DNA from: Flavobacterium notoginsengisoli
GTDB lineage: Bacteria > Bacteroidota > Bacteroidia > Flavobacteriales > Flavobacteriaceae
Assembly: GCF_014207905.1 (NCBI RefSeq)
Contig: NZ_JACHLB010000003.1
Span: 538,547 to 602,546, forward strand
Direction of reading: 5' to 3'
Length of the DNA stretch: 64,000 bases
Numbering within the stretch: the first letter of the stretch is position 1; each line of letters opens with the position of its first letter. Position numbers and translations under genes: made by a program. Under the pieces are notes generated by a model, which made no database searches, was not told where the DNA came from, and worked only from the letters and a program-made list of their open reading frames with translations. Shown piece by piece: positions 44,676-54,600 of this stretch.

Positions 44676-47600
44676 ATGAAAAATCAACCTCAAATACAAA
44701 TAGAAATGGAAACTGAAACTGAAATTCAATTTAATCCATTTTCACCTGAAATTGAAAGAGTAATTCATACCACAAATTCGCAACAGGAAATATGGTCTGA
44801 TTGCCTTTTTGGAGGAAGCGACGCTAACAAAGCGTACAACTTATCTGTCTCAATCAATTTTAAAGGGAATTTAATAATTGAGATTTTTGAGAGAGCTGTA
44901 AAAACTTTAATAGATCGTCATGAAGCGCTTAGAGCTTCCTTTAGTCCAGACGGTCGATTTATGTGTATTTACAGTGACTATAATGTCAAAGTTTCGAAAA
45001 ATGATCTTTCGGGAGTAGCTTCAAATGAAAAAGAATCTGCTATAGACAAGCATATTAGAGAGCAAGTCAGCGATCTTTTTGATCTCGTAAATGGTCCATT
45101 ATTTAGAGTTAATTTGCTAAAAATTGATGAGTTTGAAACGATAGCAACATTGACAATTCATCATATTGTGGGCGATGGACTAAGTATAGACATCATTTTA
45201 GAAGAACTTGGGGTATTATATTCTGCTTATATTGAAAACAAAGAATTTGATCTGCCTGCTCCAGAAAAATTTAGTGAGTTTGCCGAAAAGATCAATTCTC
45301 TTATGGAAAGCAGTGATTGCAAACCTTTAGAAGATTTTTGGATTGACATTTATAAAGAATCTGTTCCAACAATTGAGTTGCCTCTAGACTTTGTAAGACC
45401 TTCGTTAAGAACCTATAATAGCAGTCGCCTTGATTTTTCTTTTGATGATGATATTATTAGTGAATTAAAAGATATCGGAATAAAATCCAGAAGTAGTTTA
45501 GTAACCACTTTGCTTGCCGCATTTGAGATTTTTTTATGTAAACTTACTGGTCAAAATGATTTAGTAGTTGGATTTCCTTCATCTGGAAATACATTATATG
45601 GCATGAAACAATTGATTGGAGATTGCGTAAACTTACTTCCTTTACGTAGTAAAATCAATTCTGATATTAGTTTCCTAGATTATTTAAAACAAAGAAATAC
45701 GCAGTTGTTTGATGCTTACGAGCATCAGCAAGTTACTTTTGGACATCTTTTAAAGAGCTTCGCCATTGCGAGAGATCCTTCTAGAATTCCGTTGGTGCCT
45801 GTTATACTTACCGTTGATTTGAGCAGAACTATTGAAGATGACTTTTCATATACTGGTCTTAACCATAGTTTTAAACCAAATCCTAGAGAATATGGAACGT
45901 TTGAGATTCAGCTTCATATTTTTAGAGCAAAAAGCGGACCTTCGTTTCAGTGGACTTATAACACCACGTTATTCAAACCAGAAACCATAACCAAAATGAT
46001 GGCTTCTTTTGAAGAAATCATTAAAGAAGTCATTGCTAGTCCTACAAGTCCGTTATCTGAAATTGTGGGCGGCAATTATTTAGCAGATTATACAACGCTA
46101 AATAGTACTGAAATGGCCTATCCAGATGTAACTTTAACAGAGTTACTTAGAAAACAAGCAGAAATTACTCCAACTAAAACAGCCGTAGAATTCCATGATA
46201 TAAAAACTACTTATAAAGAATTGCATGAAAAGGTAAACCAAATGGCGCATTACCTGAAAGATCAAGGCGTTCAATCTGGCGATTTTATTGCCGTTTCTTT
46301 CCCAAGAAGTCCAGAATTGGTTTATGCACTACTTGCTATTATGCAATGTGGCGCAGCTTATTTGCCATTAGATCCAGATTACCCAAAAGAGCGTTTAGAA
46401 TTTATGCTCACAGATTCTAATGCGAGAGTTTTGCTAACAACCAAAACATTATTTGCCGCTTTGCCTTCATGGCCGCAGACACTTTTTATAGAAGATGCAG
46501 TAGAAGCATTAGATCAATATTCTACATTGCCACTTCCTTTTATGGTTAATTCAGAAAATAATGCCTACATTCTTTATACATCTGGATCGACAGGTAATCC
46601 GAAAGGAGTTCCTATTACCCATAAAAACTTGGTAAACTTTCTGTGCAGTATGTCATTAGAACCAGGCATTGATGAAAATGACCGATTACTTTCTATCACA
46701 ACTATCTCTTTTGACATCGCTGGATTAGAGCTCTATTTACCACTTATGAAAGGAGCTACATTAATTTTAGCAGATCATGAAACAGCGAGAGACGGAAGAC
46801 TTTTACTTGACTTAGTAAAAAAAGAAAAAATCAATTTCTTGCAAGCTACGCCAACAACTTGGTCAATGCTTTTAGATTCTGGATGGTCAGAAAAAATGCC
46901 TCTTAAAGCATTATGCGGTGGCGAAGCAATGCCAGCAGATCTTGCAAACGAACTTTTATCGAAATGTGATAGTCTTTGGAATGTTTACGGCCCTACAGAA
47001 ACCACTATTTGGTCTTCTGTAAAACAAATTAAAGCCGAAGATAAATTGATAACCATTGGAAAACCAATCGGAAATACTCAAATTTATTTAATTGACAATC
47101 AAGGTCAACTTGTAGCTCCAGGAAATATTGGAGAAATTGTAATTGGTGGTGACGGAGTTGCAAAAGGATACTGGAACAGGCCAGAACTTTCAGCAGAAAA
47201 ATTCATTCCTAATAAATTTTCTGATAAGAACGAAGATATAATGTATCGCACAGGTGATTTAGGAAAATTACTTTCTAACAATGAAATAGAATGCTTAGGA
47301 CGTCTAGATCAGCAAGTTAAAATTAGAGGTCATCGTATAGAACCAGGAGAAGTTGAGCAAGCTTTATTATTGTTAGGCGGAATAAAAACTGCGGTAGTAT
47401 TGGCAGATGAAAATTTCTTAATTGCTCACATTGTTCCAGAATCAAGTATAGAAGAAGCTGAAGCTCAAATTCCAACTTGGCGCGAAGCTTTGACTACTCG
47501 ATTACCAGCGCAATTAATTCCTCACGATTTTAATATAATCGAAAAAATACCAACAACTTTAAACGGTAAAATTGATCGTAAAGAATTAGGAAAATACAAA

Positions 47601-48686
47601 GCCAATAAAAAAATCATTTACACTGCGCCACGTACCGAAGAAGAAAATATCGTAGCGACTATCTGGAAAGAAAGTTTGAATCTGGAAAATATTGATATTT
47701 TCAGTGATTTCTTTGAAATGGGAGGACATTCCATCAAAGGTGTAAAAGTGATGATTGAAATCGAAAAACACACTGGAATCCGAATTCCGCTATCTTCTCT
47801 TTTCAAATATTCAACAGTTGAAAAATTTGCTAAATTATTAAATACAGGAACTGAAATTTATTCAGACTGTTTGGTACCAATAAAACCTGCTGGAAACAAA
47901 GTGCCTCTTTTCATTATTCACGGAGCGGGATTGAATGTTTTAAACTTCATGAATCTGAGCAAACATTTTGATGAAGATCAGCCGATATACGGAATTCAAG
48001 GTACGAAACCAAAAGGCTTTGACGGCTGGTATGAATCTATTGAAGCTATGGCTTCACATTATATTGATGCCATTATCAAAGTAAATCCGAAAGGTCCTTA
48101 TGCTTTGGCTGGTTTTTCATTTGGAGGTATTGTAGCTTTTGAAATGACACGTCAGTTGAAAGAGAGAGGAAAAGAAGTAAGTTTAACTGGCCTACTCGAT
48201 TCTTATCTTGACTCTTCATATTATTATGGAAGTTACAGAAGAAAACAGCTTGTTAGATACTTTGATTTGACGCATAAAAGAATAGACTTTTTAAAAGAAA
48301 TGCTATTAAGCTGGAAAGCTTTTAAAATGCGTATCAACGGAAAACGAGAATATATCTTGCAAAGACATTTCGGAAAAAAAGTAGAAATGACAGAACAAGA
48401 AGAATTAGCCTTGCAACAATTTATTGAAGCCGATCGTATGGTGAAAAAAATTGTCGATCTCTACCATCTTAAGCCCCAAAACTTTAGAGTGGATTTATTC
48501 CGATCAAAAGATGATGATAATTACAAATTAGATCCAACGCATTTAGGATGGAAAAAAGCGGCTTTAGGTGGCGTTACAATTCATAATATTTCTGGAAATC
48601 ACCTCAACATTGTTGCTCCGCCAAATGATAAAGTTTTAGCGCGATTACTTCAAGATATTTTAGATGAAAACCATGAAAACCTCTAA
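44676..48686 (+). CDS. NRPS, C-A-PCP-TE termination module
   Basis: A 1336-residue protein. The condensation domain (about 25-460) has TNSQQEIW at its start and intact HHIVGDG at 162-168 with catalytic His163. The adenylation domain (about 480-975) has TSGSTGNPKG at 635 and FDIAGLEL at 679, with the code DILQLGVIWK, again glycine-type. The PCP has GGHS with Ser1019. The thioesterase has GFSFGG with nucleophile Ser1148, a LLDSY Asp and the late GNHLNIV His. It takes the 4-amino-3-oxobutanoyl chain from the upstream protein, adds glycine and releases the product by hydrolysis or cyclisation. It begins 76 bp after the first synthase gene. Confidence 0.9.
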   Translation: MKNQPQIQIEMETETEIQFNPFSPEIERVIHTTNSQQEIWSDCLFGGSDANKAYNLSVSINFKGNLIIEIFERAVKTLIDRHEALRASFSPDGRFMCIYSDYNVKVSKNDLSGVASNEKESAIDKHIREQVSDLFDLVNGPLFRVNLLKIDEFETIATLTIHHIVGDGLSIDIILEELGVLYSAYIENKEFDLPAPEKFSEFAEKINSLMESSDCKPLEDFWIDIYKESVPTIELPLDFVRPSLRTYNSSRLDFSFDDDIISELKDIGIKSRSSLVTTLLAAFEIFLCKLTGQNDLVVGFPSSGNTLYGMKQLIGDCVNLLPLRSKINSDISFLDYLKQRNTQLFDAYEHQQVTFGHLLKSFAIARDPSRIPLVPVILTVDLSRTIEDDFSYTGLNHSFKPNPREYGTFEIQLHIFRAKSGPSFQWTYNTTLFKPETITKMMASFEEIIKEVIASPTSPLSEIVGGNYLADYTTLNSTEMAYPDVTLTELLRKQAEITPTKTAVEFHDIKTTYKELHEKVNQMAHYLKDQGVQSGDFIAVSFPRSPELVYALLAIMQCGAAYLPLDPDYPKERLEFMLTDSNARVLLTTKTLFAALPSWPQTLFIEDAVEALDQYSTLPLPFMVNSENNAYILYTSGSTGNPKGVPITHKNLVNFLCSMSLEPGIDENDRLLSITTISFDIAGLELYLPLMKGATLILADHETARDGRLLLDLVKKEKINFLQATPTTWSMLLDSGWSEKMPLKALCGGEAMPADLANELLSKCDSLWNVYGPTETTIWSSVKQIKAEDKLITIGKPIGNTQIYLIDNQGQLVAPGNIGEIVIGGDGVAKGYWNRPELSAEKFIPNKFSDKNEDIMYRTGDLGKLLSNNEIECLGRLDQQVKIRGHRIEPGEVEQALLLLGGIKTAVVLADENFLIAHIVPESSIEEAEAQIPTWREALTTRLPAQLIPHDFNIIEKIPTTLNGKIDRKELGKYKANKKIIYTAPRTEEENIVATIWKESLNLENIDIFSDFFEMGGHSIKGVKVMIEIEKHTGIRIPLSSLFKYSTVEKFAKLLNTGTEIYSDCLVPIKPAGNKVPLFIIHGAGLNVLNFMNLSKHFDEDQPIYGIQGTKPKGFDGWYESIEAMASHYIDAIIKVNPKGPYALAGFSFGGIVAFEMTRQLKERGKEVSLTGLLDSYLDSSYYYGSYRRKQLVRYFDLTHKRIDFLKEMLLSWKAFKMRINGKREYILQRHFGKKVEMTEQEELALQQFIEADRMVKKIVDLYHLKPQNFRVDLFRSKDDDNYKLDPTHLGWKKAALGGVTIHNISGNHLNIVAPPNDKVLARLLQDILDENHENL

Positions 48687-49455
48687 GCTCTCTATTTCGT
48701 TTTTAGAGATAAAAGGTGTTGATTTTATTCCAGAAAAAGGGTATTCTTTAGATAGTGACGATATTGTTATTTACACAATCTATTTACCCAATTTCATGGA
48801 AATGAAATCTGATCTGTCGCAATTTCTTAATTCTGTTGAACTCAAAAGAGTCAAAAGATTTTATAAAGAAATTGATAAAGATAGATTCGTCATCTACCGA
48901 TCTATATTGAAGCTCATTTTAGCAGCTTATACAAAACTGAACATCAAAAACATTTATCTTGATTATGATTTTAATAAAAAACCCTATTTAGCCTCTCATC
49001 CGTGGCTTCATTTCAATATTTCGCACTCAGAAGATTTTGCAACAATTGCAGTTTCTAGAAAAAAAGTAGGGCTAGATATTGAATACATGAGTAAAGATTT
49101 CAACTTTACCAGTATGCTGCCAGATGTTTTTAATGATAATGAAACGCAAATAATTCAGAATGCCAGTGATAAAAAAAATACTTTCTACACTTTATGGACA
49201 CGCAAAGAATCCTTTGTTAAAGCCTTAGGAAAAGGTATTGATGAAGATTTTAAATTCATACCTTGCTTAGACGGCGAACATGATCTTGAATTTTCTTTAA
49301 TAAAAAACTCTCAAAACTGGCAAGTAAGAAGTTTTGATCTTGATGATGATTATTTAGGAGCTATAGCTTTTGAAGGTTTGCCAACAACAGCTGTAAACAT
49401 AAATTTGTACAATGTCTCACAAAACATATTTGCACTACTAGAAATGGTCAAATAG
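48664..49455 (+). CDS. Sfp-type 4'-phosphopantetheinyl transferase
   Basis: A 263-residue protein that installs phosphopantetheine on carrier domains, needed by both synthases. It has FNISHSEDFATIAV, VGLDIEYM with metal ligands Asp138 and Glu140, and LWTRKESFVKALGKGI with the W-x-x-K-E-S motif at 178-183. That order is diagnostic for the Sfp type. It overlaps the NRPS gene by 23 bp, so it is the third gene of the operon; an ATG nine bases later at 48673 is an alternative start. Confidence 0.92.
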   Translation: MKTMKTSKLSISFLEIKGVDFIPEKGYSLDSDDIVIYTIYLPNFMEMKSDLSQFLNSVELKRVKRFYKEIDKDRFVIYRSILKLILAAYTKLNIKNIYLDYDFNKKPYLASHPWLHFNISHSEDFATIAVSRKKVGLDIEYMSKDFNFTSMLPDVFNDNETQIIQNASDKKNTFYTLWTRKESFVKALGKGIDEDFKFIPCLDGEHDLEFSLIKNSQNWQVRSFDLDDDYLGAIAFEGLPTTAVNINLYNVSQNIFALLEMVK

Positions 49456-49492
49456 AAATATTTCTAAATACAAGAAAAAAATATCAGATCTA

Positions 49493-49520
49493 AAAAAGCC
49501 ACTTCATCAAGTGGCTTTTT
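49493..49520 (+). terminator. intrinsic terminator of the NRPS/PKS operon
   Basis: AAAAAGCCACTT and AAGTGGCTTTTT form a perfect 12-bp stem with a CATC loop and a T-tract. It lies 38 bp after the PPTase stop. The stem is nearly the same as that of the terminator at 4587-4611. The remaining 49521-49784 stretch is A/T-rich spacer before the sigma factor gene. Confidence 0.85.
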
Positions 49521-49744
49521 GCTTAAAATTTCACAATTCCAATTGTTTTTCTTCAAAAGTATTTTTTCAACTTTTATGTTAAATTAAAACTATATCGTTT
49601 TTTCTATTTCGCTTTTAAGAATGCTATCTATTCACGAAAGAATCCAAAAACCAATTTTAACAAAATAATCGCCATTATTTTGACCATATCTTTCAAAATC
49701 ATGCGAATTAATTGAAAAATTATTCCTTTTACTGATAAAAGTTA

Positions 49745-49752
49745 TAGATTTG
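49745..49752 (+). promoter_or_regulatory. candidate -7 box for the sigma factor gene
   Basis: TAGATTTG matches TAnnTTTG 32 bp before the ATG at 49785. No proper TTTG box is found 17-23 bp upstream, so this is a weak call. Confidence 0.3.
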
Positions 49753-49784
49753 TTTCAAAAAACAAAAGCAATTTTATTCCTTAA

Positions 49785-50330
49785 ATGGAGAATACCACGA
49801 CAGATATCTTTTTATGGCAACAGATTAAAAAAGGCGATATTAACGCCTTTGAGAAGCTGTATGATATCTATGCTGATGTTTTACTTACTTTCGCTTTACA
49901 ATATACTAACGAAGAATCTTTAGCTAAAGATGCCATTCATGATGTATTTTTAGACATTTACAAATACCGAAGCGGTTTGGCCGAAAATGTAAATGTAAAA
50001 TCATATTTATTTAAAATCACACAGAGAAACGTTTTAAAAAAACATAAAGCTGCACAAAAAATATTTTCTTTAAACACTGATTACGATTCAGTTATACTAA
50101 AAGAACTTTCTTTTGAAGACTCTATAATCGAACAAGAAAATAATACAGCCATAAACTCCAGACTGGCTTTTGCAATGCAGGAACTTACCGAAAAACAGCG
50201 CAAAGCATTGTTCTACAGATTCAATGAAGACAAACCATATGAAGAAATTGCTTCTATTTTAGGCATTTCTATCGAGTCTTGTAGAACACTGATATACAGA
50301 TGTTTGAAAGAACTCAGAAAAAAACTTTAA
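49785..50330 (+). CDS. FecI-like ECF sigma factor
   Basis: A 181-residue sigma-70 family factor with region 2 (INAFEKLYDIYADVLLTFALQY, DAIHDVFLDIYKYR) and region 4 (LTEKQRKALFYRFNEDKPYEEIASILG, SIESCRTLIYRCLKEL). It is followed by a FecR gene and a SusC gene with an STN domain, the usual Bacteroidota trans-envelope signalling set. Region 1 is absent, as expected. It probably controls its own SusC/SusD locus in response to substrate. Confidence 0.9.
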   Translation: MENTTTDIFLWQQIKKGDINAFEKLYDIYADVLLTFALQYTNEESLAKDAIHDVFLDIYKYRSGLAENVNVKSYLFKITQRNVLKKHKAAQKIFSLNTDYDSVILKELSFEDSIIEQENNTAINSRLAFAMQELTEKQRKALFYRFNEDKPYEEIASILGISIESCRTLIYRCLKELRKKL

Positions 50331-50407
50331 AAAAAGGTTATTTTTTTTGTCTATGTTTCTAAAGAGTTGTTCTCTATAGAAATATATACCCCATAAAAAA
50401 CATCGCC

Positions 50408-51460
50408 TTGCAAATTAATTTTAATAATATATCGAATGAAGAAAAAGATTCTTTAAAGAATCAAATTCTTCATGGTTTAATCGAACTGAAACAAAAAGAA
50501 GCCAAACGCAGAAAAAAGAAAAGATTAATCGCCTTTTCTGCAGCTGCGAGTGTAGCACTTTTAGCCGGATTATTTCTAAACCGAACTCCAGAAAGCAAAC
50601 CAAAAACAGATTTAGAGCTTTTTGCTGAAAAAGGATTAACAACAGAATCTAATGCAGACTTAGAGAATATTTCTCTTGTAATGCAAGATCAAAAAACGAT
50701 TGCTGTAGAAGACAGTTCTGTTATTAGTTATGGAAAAAATGGTAAAAAAGTTACGGTTGGAGAACAAGCAATCAATACCAATTCCAACAGCGCTTCTTTC
50801 AATACGGTTAGAGTTCCTTACGGAAAAAGAACACAAATCGTTTTGACGGACGGAACGACTGTTTGGTTAAATTCTGGTTCTTCGCTAATTTATCCAACTC
50901 AATTTGATGGATCAATTCGTGAAGTATATCTTACTGGTGAAGCAGCTTTTGACGTAGCTCATAACAAAGCCAAACCATTTTTTGTAAAAACAAAAGAATG
51001 CAATGTTCGCGTTTTAGGAACAGTTTTCAATGTGAGTTCTTATCCGGAAGACGAAACGGTTCAAACTGCTTTATTGCAAGGAAAAGTTAGAATTACTTAC
51101 AATAAAAAAGGATTGCTGAGCAGTAAAGAAATTCAGGAAGACTTAACGCCTGGAATGATTGCTACAATCAATAAAGACAAAAAACAATTAAAAGTAGAAA
51201 GAAAAGATGTTGCTTCGATTCTGTCTTGGAGAGAAGGTTATTTCACTTTCAAAAGCCAGTCATTGAATACCATTTTGGGCAAGCTTTCAAAATATTATAA
51301 AATAGAATTCATCAAAGGTGCAAACTTGAATTTAGACGCTAATTATTCGGGATCTTTTGCCTTAAATGAAAACCTTAATTCGCTGGCAAATACATTGTCA
51401 AGTATTACCAATAACAGCTGTACTGTTAACGCAAACCAAAGAACTATTACAATTAAATAA
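50408..51460 (+). CDS. FecR-like anti-sigma factor
   Basis: A 350-residue inner-membrane regulator. The cytoplasmic N-terminus (about 1-43) would bind the sigma factor, a single membrane segment follows (LIAFSAAASVALLAGLFL), and the periplasmic FecR domain includes VRVPYGKRTQIVLTDGTTVWLNSGS and VYLTGEAAFDVAHNKAKPF. A STN-like C-terminal region has LNTILGKLSKYYKIEF. The start is TTG because there is no in-frame ATG before the FecR fold; this is not certain. Confidence 0.88.
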   Translation: MQINFNNISNEEKDSLKNQILHGLIELKQKEAKRRKKKRLIAFSAAASVALLAGLFLNRTPESKPKTDLELFAEKGLTTESNADLENISLVMQDQKTIAVEDSSVISYGKNGKKVTVGEQAINTNSNSASFNTVRVPYGKRTQIVLTDGTTVWLNSGSSLIYPTQFDGSIREVYLTGEAAFDVAHNKAKPFFVKTKECNVRVLGTVFNVSSYPEDETVQTALLQGKVRITYNKKGLLSSKEIQEDLTPGMIATINKDKKQLKVERKDVASILSWREGYFTFKSQSLNTILGKLSKYYKIEFIKGANLNLDANYSGSFALNENLNSLANTLSSITNNSCTVNANQRTITIK

Positions 51461-51554
51461 ATAAAAAAATCAATTCAAAAACCGTAACTGCCTATGATAT
51501 AAAGCCAAAAATAAACATATCAACCTTATTTGTAAAAACTAACCAAAAAAAAAA

Positions 51555-51581
51555 CCAAAAGATGTTGGAACCATCTTTTGG
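51555..51581. repeat. inverted repeat between FecR and SusC genes
   Basis: CCAAAAGATG and CATCTTTTGG form a perfect 10-bp stem with a 7-nt loop (TTGGAAC), in the 177-bp gap before the SusC start. No T-run follows, so it is not a standard terminator. It could be an mRNA stability hairpin setting different levels of regulator and transporter. Confidence 0.6.
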
Positions 51582-51637
51582 CATTGTAGAACTGTAGTCA
51601 ACGCTAATTGACTATCTCTTAAATTCAAAACAAAATT

Positions 51638-54600
51638 ATGAATAAAAAACATAATTCAGAAAAGTATTTTTCTGGACGATACCACTATTACCTATATCTG
51701 CTGCTTATGAGATCTGTTACTGCATTTATCTGGATAAGTATGTGTAGTTTATATGCGAACCCTTCTTTAGGACAAAATAAAATACATGTTCGTTTCAAGA
51801 ACACGCCACTGACTGAGGTTTTTTCTACTTTAGAAAAACAGACTAATTATGTCTTCTTCTATAATGATGATGTTTTAAAATCTGCCAATACCATTACATT
51901 GGACAAAGATGCTACTATAGAAGAAATCTTAAACAATGCTTTAAAAAGCAATAATCTGACTTATGATATTATTGATAAACAAGTTGTTGTAAAAAGAAAT
52001 AAAAAGAAAGCAGAACAACTAGAATACGAATTAACTGGAAAAGTAACCGATAAAAAAGGTTTGCCGCTTGTTGGCGTAAACGTAGTCTTAAGAGGAAAAC
52101 AAACTTGGGATATTACCAGAAAAGAAGGTGATTACCGAATGAGAGTTTCGCCTTACGACACCATTGTTTTCAGCTCTTTAGGTTACAAAACTGTTACAAT
52201 TGCTGTTAATAATAAAAGAGTTATCGACGCCACGCTTGTTCCAGATGTTATGGAACTTCATTCTGTAGAAATTCCTCCTTCTAATGGTTACACAGATATT
52301 CCGAAAGAAAGAGTTACGGGAGCTATCGAAGTCATGACAGCGAAAGAACTAGCCGAAGTTCCAACAGTAGACATTCAGTCTAGATTGGAAGGAAAAATGG
52401 CTGGTGTAAATGTTGATCCAAGAACGGGAACTATCAGTGTTAGAGGAACCAATAGTTTTAGTGGAACAGGATCTCCCTTAATCGTAATTGATGGTTTTCC
52501 ACAATCTAGAGAAGATTTTGCTTTTTCTAGAAGAGGAGTGCCAGGAGCTTCTATTTTAAGTTATATCAATCCAGATGATGTTGAGAATATAACCGTATTA
52601 AAAGATGCCGCTGCTAGTTCTATTTGGGGATCGATGGCTGCCAATGGTGTTATTGTAATTACAACTAAAAAAGGAAAAAAAGGCGATCCAACAATCAGTT
52701 TTAATACCACTACAAGTATCGGAGAGAAAATAGATTTGAGCAAACTTCGCGTTATGAATACGGCTCAATATATTGATTACGAAAAAGATCTTGTAAATGG
52801 CGGATTCGTTGTTGATAATATCTCAAACTGGCAGGCTGCTAATCCAAGTGCTGCACAAGAAATTATGTTTCGACAAAAAAGAGGCGAAATCACTGTAGCT
52901 CAAAGAGATCAATTGTTAAGCCAATTGGGACAAAATGATAATTTGGGACAGATAAACAGATATTTACTAAGAAACTCTGTTACAACACAATATGATTTGT
53001 CCATAAACGGAGGAAACGAAAAAAGCACTTATTATTTGTCTTTAGGTTATAATAAAGATCAGGCTGCTATGAACGGAAATGATTCTCAATCTTATAACAT
53101 TACTTTAAATAACTCTTTTCAGTTAAAAAGTTTCTTAAAATTAAATACAGGAGTTAATTACGTTCCAACGACTTATCAAACTAATACGGTTGCCAATGAA
53201 GCATTGTCAAATGTATCGGCTACAGCTTTGCGTCCTTACGATATGATTGCTGATGAAAACGGAAATGGAATCGATCGTTATTTTCTTTTCAGACCAGAAG
53301 TATCAAAAGCATTTGAAGCAAAAGGATATTTGCCTTGGTCTTATAATTATTTAGACGAACTAAATTACTCTAACGTAATAACCAAAGGAGCTAACATCAG
53401 ATTAAATGCGAGTTTAACAGCTACAGTTACAAACTGGTTAAATTTTGAAGCGTCTGGAATGTATACTTCAATCACCAACAAAACCAAATCGTTGAGTGAA
53501 TTAGACAGTTATTATACACGAAACATGATTAATCAGGCAACATCTGTTAATACAGCTGGAAAACTGGTTTATGGTATACCGTTGGGATCTTATTTGTATA
53601 ATACAAATGCAACTAACGATAATCAGAGTATGCGTTTTCAAATGAATATCAATAAGAATTTTAACGACAATAACAGTTTACATTTCTTAGCAGGTACAGA
53701 AGTTAGAGAAGAACGCAGAGAAGGCTCAAGCCAAAGATATTATGGCTACAATATCGATACTAACTCTGGACAATCTGTAAACCCTACAGTTTATTACAAT
53801 ACTGTTTATGGATGGCAGAGTATGATCGGAACTTCTGACAATAGCATTAGTAAATCTAGAAGTCGTTATTTATCTTATTACAGTTTGGCTTCTTATGATT
53901 TCATGAACCGTTACCACATTTCAGGAAGTGTTCGTTTTGACGATTTTAACTTATTAGGAGCTTCAAGAAAAAATAGAGCTTTACCATTATGGTCCACTGG
54001 AGGTAAATGGGATGTTAGTAAAGAATCTTTCTTGAGTGATGTAAGCTGGTTGAGCAATTTAGCTATCAGAGTTACTTACGGTGTTGGTGGAAGTGCGCCT
54101 GGTGGTGGTTTCGGAAGCCAAAGTCCTGTCATTAGTATTGGATCTATTGATTTTAATACTCAATTGCCAACAGCCTCTATATCTATACCAGAAAATCCAG
54201 AAATTAAATGGGAAACAACAACAACGTTGAATTACGCTTTAGATTTCGGTTTTTTCAATAATCGCTTACGCGGAAGTGTTGATTTATACTATAAAAAAAC
54301 AGAAGATATTTTAGCAAACTTGCCTTTCAACCCAACTTACGGTTGGTCTTATGTAAATTATAATACTGCAACTTTAAAAGGACATGGTGTAGATTTTTCT
54401 CTTTCGGGAACTATTATCAATTCTAGTTTTAAATGGGACAGTAATTTAAATTTCTCTTATAATACAAACGAAGTAACAGATTCTCGTTATGTACTAAACA
54501 GCACCAATCAGTATTTTGGTTCATCACCAATGGTTGGAAACAGTATCGGAACAATCTATGCTTACCAATGGGCAGGACTAGATGCAACGGGACAATCTCA

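Noticed and set aside
50421..50642. Minus-strand frame inside the FecR gene
   Set aside because: Antisense shadow of a well-supported gene; leucine/phenylalanine-rich composition is the usual by-product of A/T-rich coding DNA.
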